Shown here one piece after another: positions 10,680 through 18,614 of a DNA stretch of 28,220 nt. The position numbers and the translations under genes are program-made. The notes under the pieces were generated by a model. It saw only the letters and a list, made by a program, of their open reading frames with translations, was not told the origin of the DNA and did no database searches. Origin of the DNA: Fragilaria crotonensis (lineage: Eukaryota > Bacillariophyta > Fragilariophyceae > Fragilariales > Fragilariaceae); assembly GCA_022925895.1 (NCBI GenBank), contig JAKSYS010000744.1:1-28220 (forward strand). The letters are read 5' to 3'. Within the stretch, counting starts at the first letter, position 1. Each line of letters begins with the position of its first letter.

Positions 10680-11118
10680 AATCTACCGCCATGGTGTATG
10701 TCTACAAAACACCATCGCCCAAAGCTGGACGATCCGTCAGGTTCGCTTCCTCACCCGTCAAGTCCAACGTTAGACTTCTAGGTCCTACTAACCTTAAGTC
10801 TACCGTCGGCCAGTACTCGTGTACCGATCACACGAACACTGTCAAGTACCCAAGGGTGCTACTCAGCGTATACCGCATATCGTACCGGTTGGCGTACAGA
10901 AAAAAGACCCCGACGGTACCAGTACCATTACTACATTTCCAAATTATAGGTCTACCGTCTACCGTCTACCGGTAGTCTAATCCAATGTATCCTCTTGTCA
11001 TGCCAAGGGGACGCTCGGACTGAACACGACACCACAGCACAACAGTCTGCTGATGCTGTAAACAGTTCGGTGAGGCAACTGCACGTTCGGCATCCCTCTT
11101 GCCACCATCCTCGACCCA
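10680..11118. other. Intergenic stretch with TACCG repeats and a short orphan ORF
   Basis: No convincing gene. A 94-codon ORF (10691-10975, +) starts at an ATG in a favourable CCGCCATGG context right after the LTR end, but it matches nothing I know and ends inside repeats. Three direct copies of TCTACCG stand at 10951-10971 and run into the palindrome CTACCGGTAG (10966-10975). GGTACCAGTACC-type elements lie just before. The rest should hold the promoter of the SF3A2 gene. Confidence 0.5.
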
Positions 11119-12057
11119 ATGAATCTCTTTGTCAAGGATCTTAGCGGCAAAACGTCTTACGCGTCTATCCCATCCTCCTTTGAACTTAACGATCTCATCC
11201 ATCATATTTGGCGCACTCTGTCGGGATGTAGTGGTCTGTACGCTCGATGCAGCAACAGTATTACCAGCAGTGCATATCTAATTCACGAGGGTCGTGTCTT
11301 GGAATCAAGCAATTATCATCTGCTCAAGGACGGTTCAACAGTCTCTATTCAGCTCCGGTTATTGGGAGGAATTGATCGGCAAAATCGTGTTGGGTCCAAA
11401 TTTGGAGGAGGAGGTGTGTCCTCGAGTCAAAATGCCGAAAGGGAACGCAAGGATCGTCTCAAGCGATTGGCGCTCGAATCTATCGATCTAGCCAAGGACC
11501 CCTACTTGATGAGAAATCATTTGGGAACATATGAATGCAAACTATGTCTGACCTTGCACCCGAATGAGGCGAATTATTTGGCCCACACGCAGGGAAAGAA
11601 ACATCAACAAGGCTTGGCTCGACGAGCTTATTTAGAAACCAAAAAGGCGGAAAGTGAAGCCGCTCTCCAACCGCCACAACCTCCTACCAAAAAGGTCAAA
11701 ATCCACAAGGTTCGCATCGGTCGACCAGCCTATCAAGTTCTCAAGAGTAGAGATCCTGATACTAATCAAAGGTGTCTCTCCTTCGAGTTGTCATTTACCG
11801 AGATTACGGCAGGTGTGCAACCGCGTCATCGTTTCATGTCAGCCTTTGAACAGCAAGTTGACACTCCACCGGATCGGCGTTATCAGTATCTCCTGATCGC
11901 TGCTGATCCCTATGAGACAGTGGGTTTCAAGATTCCGAATGAACCATTGGACAAAAGAGAAGGCAAATTTGTCACACATTGGGATGGTGACGGGAAGAAA
12001 TTCACGATCACGTTGTACTATGCTGACGATGAGGATCAAAAGCCTGAAGCCAAGTAG
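11119..12057 (+). CDS. SF3A2: Splicing factor 3A subunit 2 with N-terminal ubiquitin-like domain
   Basis: The single exon encodes 312 residues. Residues 85-312 are SF3A2 (SF3a66, yeast Prp11), a core U2 snRNP protein needed for prespliceosome assembly at the branch site. NHLGTYECKLC starts a matrin-type zinc finger with ligands C140, C143, H156 and H162 (LAHTQGKKH). It is followed by the family blocks RIGRPAYQV, QPRHRFMSAFEQQV, RRYQYLLIAADPYET and GKFVTHWDGDGKKF. Residues 1-84 form a ubiquitin-like beta-grasp: MNLFVKDLSGKT, then HEGRVLE, ending LRLLGG. The Gly-Gly (83-84) stands directly before IDRQNRVGSK, the position where other SF3A2 proteins begin with Met-Asp. There is no in-frame ATG near that point, the next being at M131 inside conserved sequence, so the fused start is real. 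A proline-rich tail like that of human SF3A2 is absent. By analogy with Sde2, a processed Ubl precursor in splicing, cleavage after Gly-Gly is inferred, not shown. Confidence 0.93.
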   Translation: MNLFVKDLSGKTSYASIPSSFELNDLIHHIWRTLSGCSGLYARCSNSITSSAYLIHEGRVLESSNYHLLKDGSTVSIQLRLLGGIDRQNRVGSKFGGGGVSSSQNAERERKDRLKRLALESIDLAKDPYLMRNHLGTYECKLCLTLHPNEANYLAHTQGKKHQQGLARRAYLETKKAESEAALQPPQPPTKKVKIHKVRIGRPAYQVLKSRDPDTNQRCLSFELSFTEITAGVQPRHRFMSAFEQQVDTPPDRRYQYLLIAADPYETVGFKIPNEPLDKREGKFVTHWDGDGKKFTITLYYADDEDQKPEAK

Positions 12058-12690
12058 CTTGTAGATTGGCAAAATGAAGCTGTATTCTATTGTGATCTTG
12101 CGCAAGCAGGTCCGCTAACGTGAAGGTCGTTTAATCGCATCGAGACTCTGAGGGTTCTGGGTCATCCTAAACGGCGCAACAAGTATCAGGTCATATCTAA
12201 TGTTGTGAGCACTTGCGTATCTTCCTTCTAGCTGACTTGACTGGTGGACGTTAGTAAGCACATTCCTAAGCGGACAAAGTGGGCGCCAATACGATTGCCC
12301 TTCATCATCGTCGTTGGAAAGTATGACATATGGCGTTAATTGTTGTTCGCTCGTCGATCTTCTTGGTATCTCTTGGTTCCGTGGCGCACTTCTTCATTCC
12401 CTCCATCGTTTCGTCGTCTTCACCCTTGCATCAACCAGTAACCAGCACTACTAGCTAGTACTTGTATCTCGTATGCATCCCTCGTCCCAGCTCCTAGCCG
12501 AGTTGTAGCGTCTTGCCGCCCATCCGAACATGTTGAAAGTGTACAAAATCAGCGAAACGCCAAACGCCCGACATGAACATTTCTCAGTTGTTCTTACGTC
12601 GGTCCTGTTCAGCAAAGCTCAAACCGAAAGCAACTCTGATCCCTGAGTCTGTTTGAGTTTGTCGTTGTACCTACCGGTAGTTCTCTAATC
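12058..12690. other. Intergenic stretch, no gene seen
   Basis: No ORF or RNA gene is supportable here. A 12-bp perfect palindrome TACTAGCTAGTA sits at 12449-12460. The stretch holds the 3' end of the SF3A2 transcript and the promoter of the LYR gene; no clear TATA box is seen close to the LYR start. Confidence 0.5.
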
Positions 12691-12951
12691 ATGAACTCGC
12701 TTACTCGACCACGTGCACTATCGCTGTATCGCCAGCTGCTCCGGGGAGCCAAGAAAATGCCCACACCGAATCGGCAAAACTATGTTATGCGAAAGACTCG
12801 CGACGAGTTTCGGGCGAACCGAAACATGGAGGACATTGAGGAAATCGATTTTCACCTCAGGCTGGCCGATACGAACCTTGATACAGTACTCGTTCAAGCC
12901 GAACACTTGACAAAACTGATGAAGGATCCGAATTATCTGTGTGATGTTTAG
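12691..12951 (+). CDS. LYR-motif protein (LYRM2/LYRM4-like), mitochondrial assembly factor
   Basis: An 86-residue single-exon protein. The LYR tripeptide is at residues 12-14 (ALSLYRQLLRGAKKMP), followed by NYVMRKTRDEFRANRN, the helix pattern with conserved Arg and Phe (R-x-x-F-R-x-N) of the Complex1_LYR family, then a third helix with VLVQAEHLTKLM. Length and layout are normal for the family. LYR proteins bind the mitochondrial acyl carrier protein and help assemble respiratory complexes or the Fe-S desulfurase (LYRM4/ISD11 stabilises NFS1). The RDEFRANRN block fits both LYRM4 and LYRM2, and I cannot choose between them by eye. No separate targeting peptide is seen, which is common in this family. 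The gene converges on the exoribonuclease gene, with about 150 nt between stops. Confidence 0.85.
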   Translation: MNSLTRPRALSLYRQLLRGAKKMPTPNRQNYVMRKTRDEFRANRNMEDIEEIDFHLRLADTNLDTVLVQAEHLTKLMKDPNYLCDV

Positions 12952-13103
12952 GTCAGTCGAACCAGAAATGCACAAAGCTGGGCTCTCGCTGCCCTGACTA
13001 TAGGTCGTTACTTACTCCTGACCAAGTGTGTCAAAATCGTGATAAATCAACACTATTTAATACAGTTAGTGACGTGCTGTCTACACAGGCAATAATCTCG
13101 GCA

Positions 13104-15597
13104 TCACTTAACTAATTCCACGATCAAGATGCCTTTCTCCACATGGACCGTCTGCACTCGCACAGATATGACCTTTCCTGCAGGAAGGCGACCCTGCACT
13201 CCTTGGCACTTGCCTACAGCACCGTCGACCGATACTTCATTTCCCCTCCCCGTGCAAATGGCTTTCACAACTCGGTTGCGCTTCCGTTCCAACTGTGCGA
13301 GCACCAATCGTTGTGGCCCTTGATCTTTCTGCTTGAGTGGCCTCAAATTTGCAAGTCGGTCCATGGCATCATTGGCTTGGGCATTCACCTGTTGGCATTC
13401 GTCGACTGTCAATGGCGGACCACCGTAGTTGCAGAGGACCGACAGGGCTTGGCGTTGAGCCATGCCATCGACATAGCGACGAAGGGGGTGCACTCGCAAC
13501 TCGTCCCATGCGATCCGAACCACTTCCCGAAGCCCGAGGTATGGGGGCTTTTTTATCCCGCAGGAGCTGGGAGATCGAGACACCGTAGAGATCCAAACCC
13601 ATATCTACCAACCGGTGCCCTCTGGATCGAACAAAGACCTGCTTGCGACTCTGAGTAACGATTTCCTTAGCCGACAAACGGTTTTCGCGCTTTCGAGCAG
13701 CCTCGCTGGACTGTTTGTACTGATTGGACCAAAGTTGGAGATTTCGTTCTGCAAGTGCCAGAATTGCAGACGGTTTTGATAGCGGGTGACTCTTTTCCAG
13801 CGTGTCTCGCTGCTCCAGGCACATGGAGGCCGACTCGTACGTCAAGGCCAACGGTGTCGAAATCAGTGTTCTCTCAAGTCCAGCGTCAAGAACCTTGCCA
13901 TTTCGTTCGTCAATGTACGCCCAAAGCGTGACGCAGCGATTGGGAGTCTTGACACTCATAGCAGACTCTGGAGAATGCGTCACAAACCCAAGCGATTTAA
14001 GGACAACTGGGGGGAGAAGATGAAGCGGACCCAAGGGCAAATCGTAGCGACTCATTCCTCGACTTACGGCCGCAGCCCTTAAAAAAATCCGCTGTACTTG
14101 CATCCAGGAATCGTTGCTCGGGGCTGTAAATATCGGATACGTCGGCAATGTGGATCAATACTTCCCAGTTGGATGCTTCTGGTACGACTTTTCTCCCCGT
14201 CGCTGATCGAGGCCTAACGCCAATGGCGTCGTCTCGAAAAGTCGTGTGCTTGGCGTCAATACAAACAGCGGGTAAAGTCGTCAGGTCTGCGCGTCCTTCT
14301 AGATCTACATCATCTCGTCGATCATAAACGCTTGCCAGGGCTTGTCGTCGAAGTGCGTCAGCTTGAGCATATTCTTTTGCGGCGTACAAAGTATCGCTCG
14401 ACCAAGGTTCCAATTTTCCTTTCCCTTGTCCTTGGCTCCACCTTCCAATACGCACCAGCGCCTCTCGAGCGCCTTCAGGTGTGGATGGAACATCAAGTGC
14501 CTTCAAGTATTCACGAACGTCTACTTCAAGCTCATTCTCCTCGGCCATCGTACCAAAGATTTCTCCCATAGCAAGGCATTCCAATCGATGTGCAATGCGT
14601 TCATCGGCAGCAGTAAGGAGTCCACTACTACCCCCGGACGTTCGCTGCGCGAATTTGCGAGCTTCCGCACCACTTCGAACATTGGAATCCACAACCAACC
14701 AACCACCGTTGACAAAGGTGATGCTGTCTACTTCATTGTGGTCTTCGCTTTGTTCCGCGCTGACAAAGATGCATGCCATGCGTTTGAATCTCCCACCGAG
14801 CGAGGCATCTTGCGAAACAGCACACCCTCCAACCGCCCGTCGGAATGGCAAGTCAATGTCAGTCTTGGGGTAGTCGTCTTCGTAAAGGTAGTCCATTGCT
14901 AACGCCGAGTCTACGAGTCGTACCATTCCTTGGCCAGCCTTCAACAACTTCCGTAACACGTCTTCTGCGCGTTCTCGATCTGGACCGTCTTCGACTTGTT
15001 TGACGATCTTTGATATGGTTTTCTTGGTCATTCTATCCTTGGAGTTGGACTCTCGATGTGAGAAGTTGAGATATAGCTGCTGCATCGCCTGTTCGACCCT
15101 TCCATTGGAAACGAGTCAAGGTGATGTTGAAAGTCTTGATCTTGTAGTGGTCCTTTCGAATTCCAGATGGTGGTGATTTGACCCAAATCCACAACTCTTA
15201 TTTCGCCCTGGACCTCAATTTGGAGTCGAGGGAGTGACGACGATCCAGCCTTGTTCGGCGGTTCCAATTGGACGATATGGCAAAGTTGCCATGCCCCATG
15301 ATCGTGCAGTTCTGCCGTGACCGGCAAATCGCTGGCTGCGAGTGTGCACAAACGCTGTCCGAAACCATGGTCTATTAACAAATGCTCGGTGGTGGTGGTT
15401 GTTGTTGTTTTGGTGGTTCCAAACAAATGGCTATTGATACGTCGGGAGAAAGTCCATTCCGGTCGATGGCGTGGCGCAATGTTTTGGCTGAAGGAGGTTG
15501 CAATAGGGGTGATTGCAGCAAGAAGGATCAGTAAGGTCAACGATGTCCATTGCCCTAGAGAGATACGGCCAAGGCCAGCTTCTCGAACGCATCTCAT
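13104..15597 (-). CDS. RNB-family 3'-5' exoribonuclease (RNase II/R-like), probably plastid, frame-broken
   Basis: Three consecutive minus-strand frames together make one RNB protein of roughly 830 residues. The start at 15597 is preferred over the ATG at 15657: it gives a short basic N-region, a hydrophobic SLTLLILLAAITPIATS and then F, like a diatom bipartite plastid signal (ASAFAP type). A beta-rich N-terminal region follows (from about 15400). The RNB domain carries CIDAKHTTFRDDAIGV (about 14260-14210), LIHIADVSDIYSPEQRFLDAS, and, after a frame change, RGMSRYDLPLGPLHLLPP. The C-terminus (13300-13104) looks like a short S1-type barrel. Of the four acidic metal ligands in the RNase II motif, the second is Phe (codon 14237-14239); plant and cyanobacterial relatives usually have Glu there. 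Frame changes fall at CCC 15097-15099, A7 14081-14087 and T6 13549-13554, each repairable by one base in a homopolymer. This points to assembly errors or recent decay. The role would be plastid RNA processing and decay. Confidence 0.85.
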
Positions 15598-16098
15598 TGT
15601 TTCATGGTTACCCGAATTCTGCTTGGGATAAGAGTGACAATTCAGAATCATGATCATTGATTTGTTTTCCGCCGAATCGGATGGTGGCCTGCATACTAGC
15701 CAGTCGTACAGTATTTATGAAACACCTCCTTGCCGCGTATGCATACGGGTGCGGAACGCAGGAGCAGACACCGGCTTACGGCACCGTGCCTATACTACAA
15801 TGCTACCGTAACGGTAGACATTTGTTACGATCCCTGTGGTTCATGGTTCATGCTCTTACCAGTACTGGAGTTCAAGTACTGGTCCAGCGTCAGCACTGTG
15901 AAATTTTTCTCGTAATTTGAGTCTGTAATTTGCTATATCAATAGCGGCATACATTACATGATTGTGAATCATACAGTACAAGGATATGTAATACATAAAG
16001 GTGTCACATACGACTCTGGACATGTTTTATAATTTCATAGTTGTTCCGGTCCATTCATTGTGTACCAGGTAGCATAATCCCAACAAACGAGCTCCACC
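15598..16098. promoter_or_regulatory. Shared upstream region of divergent genes, with two perfect inverted repeats
   Basis: This DNA separates the exoribonuclease (minus) from the oxygenase (plus) and must hold both promoters. It contains CTACCGTAACGGTAG (15803-15817, 7-bp arms, 1-nt spacer) and ACCAGTACT...AGTACTGGT (15858-15866 and 15875-15883, 8-nt spacer). The part from 15920 to 16060 is A/T-rich. Which element serves which gene cannot be read from sequence. No further gene is seen. Confidence 0.5.
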
Positions 16099-18322
16099 AT
16101 GTCGACGTCGAAAACAACCACCGACTTTCCGAATGTTGTGAAGGATCTGAAGGCACAGGCAGGCATGGCAGTCGTCGATTTAACTGATGATACAGCGTCC
16201 TTGCTCGAGTCAACCTTGAAAACGGCTCGTTTTGCCCTGGATGCTGTTGAAGACGACTGCGCCAGTCAACATGTACGCCGGATCCAACCAGACGAAGATT
16301 CGGCGCATGTCACGGGATACCATCCAGCTTCTGTCACAGAAGGTATGAGCCGCTACAATGCCCACAGACGAGGGTTCGTCTTTTCCGACGGCGACACACA
16401 ATGCGTGGACAGTGTCCCGCAGTTCCAGGTCCAAATGACGCACCTGTCGGAATGCCTCCACCAGATTGCCCAAACTGTATTCACTCAAATGGAACTTCAA
16501 TGGAATCTACCACATGGTTGGTTTGAAAACGCCTTGGGGCCTACTAATCTCCATAGTCAATGGCACGTAAAGGAGTATGTGCCGCCAGCGGATGTGGACG
16601 ACGACGAATGGCTTCCCATGCACACGGATCCGTCTCTCATCAGCATTCTAGTGCACGATGCACCTGGCAAACAGAGAGGTGCCATGGGGTTAGAATATCA
16701 AGCTCTCCCAAATTCAGACGGCAAACGAGAGTGGCTAGAAGTACCGTTTCATGGTCATGCCGTCGCGACAGTCTTGATCGGAAGTGTCCTGAGTTACATT
16801 ACTGGTGGTCTTGTGAACTCTTGCAAACACAGAGTCCGAGTACCCGCAGGAGAACTGCGAGGCCCTCAACGGCGTATGACAGCCACGTTATTCCTAAGGC
16901 CACGACGCACGGCGCAGTTAGTAGTACCGCCGTCTCCCATGTTCGATTGTGTTGTCTTGAGGAGGAAACTCACGTTCGATGAATGGTCCAAGCGTGTTTC
17001 GAGAAACTATATGAAACGTAGAGCGATACAACCTCACATGGGACAATCCGACCGAACATCATCGCCATCGGAGGAAGGCTACTTTCGCGACGAATGGACT
17101 GAAGTATCGCTTCTAGACTGTGATCCTCCGCTTTCTGGCCGTGAGAAGTATTTGGGTGGCGAGCGAGGAAACAATGACAAAATCTACACAATTCCTGGGC
17201 ACGCCCTTCGTGTCCTGGTTATCGATCCCACTGTAGAACCACCCACAGTGAAGCCAATCGGACCATCCTTTGACGGAGAGTACAAGTGGTTGAGAGGTGT
17301 CAGAATGTCGACTGGCATAATATATGGAATTCCGTGTCATGCGGATGCCATTCTTCGCATCAATCCCGAAAATGATTCAGTATCTACAATCGAATGGGAC
17401 GATACTGATCCTGGGGCGCCGACCAAGGGAATGCCGTGGAAATGGCACGGTGGAAATATTTCTCGACTCGATGGATGCCTGTATTGCATCCCCCAATACG
17501 CCGAATACGTTCTGAAAATCGATCCTGTCACGGAGACGACGAGCTTCTTGATGGGCGACGGGCCTCTTGTGGGTCGCAACAAGTGGTACGGAGGACTGGT
17601 TAGTCCCATTGATGATGCCATTTATGGAATCAACCAAAACGCAAAAGGGATTCTGCGTATTGATCCAGGCACTCAGAAGGTCACTGTCCACGGTGACTTT
17701 CCGGAGGGGCAATTCAAATGGCATGGGGGTGTACTCGGTCCTGATGGATGTATATACGGCATCCCTGCGCATGCTGACACAGTGCTGAAGATCGAACCTG
17801 GTGTGGAACCGAGGCTATCGACGATAGGAGGCCCTCTCCGGACGGGGAGGCATCGATCAGATGGCAAATACAAGTATCTCGGAGGGGCCGTGGGGCACGA
17901 TGGCAACGTTTATTTCTTTCCAAGTGACTCGGACTACGTTCTCCAGGTCGATCCTAGGACTAATGTTGTCCGCGAGGTCGGCCCATGTCTCGCAGATATC
18001 GAGCATATCCACAACAACAAGGTGAGTGCCATAACCTTTCTTTGAAACGTCAATTACGTGAATTCTTATCCTTGGATATTCTTAGTGGCAGAATGGCTTC
18101 ACCGCTCCTGATGGAACGATTTACGGCATTCCTTTGAAATCTGGATCTATTCTACGGATCCGACCTGGCGATGGCATTAATCCCGATGTCTCGACTATCG
18201 GAGGACCATATCGCGGTCTCAATAAATGGGAAGGTGGCGTCATGAGCAAGAATGGGGACATGTTTTGCATGCCGCTGAACCACAGGAAAGTTTTACGCAT
18301 GAAACCAGTCAACAGCAAATGA
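16099..18322 (+). CDS. 2-oxoglutarate/Fe(II) oxygenase fused to an eight-repeat beta-propeller
   Basis: Two exons (16099-18021 and 18086-18322) give about 719 residues. Residues about 80-275 form an isopenicillin-N-synthase-like 2OG-Fe(II) oxygenase. The iron ligands are H175 and D177 (WLPMHTDPSL) and H244 (SCKHRVRV); R259 (RRMTAT) fits the 2-oxoglutarate carboxylate site. LIGSVLSYITGG is the conserved strand between the ligands. From about residue 355 to the end are eight repeats of about 45-50 residues on the pattern 'KW-GG---DG-IYGIP-HAD-VLKIDP', for example GCIYGIPAHADTVLKIEP; these predict a seven- or eight-bladed propeller. The first and last units are the most diverged. All expected active-site residues are present, so activity is likely. 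The substrate is unknown; the propeller probably binds a partner or polymer. No signal peptide is seen. The ATG at 16099 follows CCACC, a good start context. Confidence 0.88.
18022..18085 (+). other. Intron in the oxygenase-propeller gene
   Basis: 64 nt from GTGAGT to ATTCTTAG, phase 0. Without splicing, the frame meets a stop at 18043-18045. Splicing joins HIHNNK to WQNGFTAPDG, restoring the repeat pattern at the start of the next propeller unit. The intron is short, but its consensus ends and T-rich 3' part are normal. Confidence 0.85.
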
Positions 18323-18614
18323 ACCATCGTCGATAACTTGCATCCCCGACAGTATTCTAGTCTATTTGGAAAGAGCCCGTGACCGCAGGTGTGCAGGCTT
18401 CATTATAGCTTGCAGGATCGTCCTTCTCTTCGTTGCAGGAAAAATGGACACTCACGCCGATGTGCACCTCAACGGGCCTATATGCTTCTTCAAGCTATCG
18501 CGCAGCGTCAGGGACTTGTTTTTCCTCTGAGGTGCTCGAGACTCGACTTCGCACGATCTAGCATCTATACCCTTTCAAACGTATGCATCATAATGATTTC
18601 TAGGCTTCCTGACT

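Noticed and set aside
13143-14082. Plus-strand ORFs at 13143-13658 and 13786-14082
   Set aside because: They lie opposite the RNB exoribonuclease, whose minus-strand frames carry the recognisable domain.
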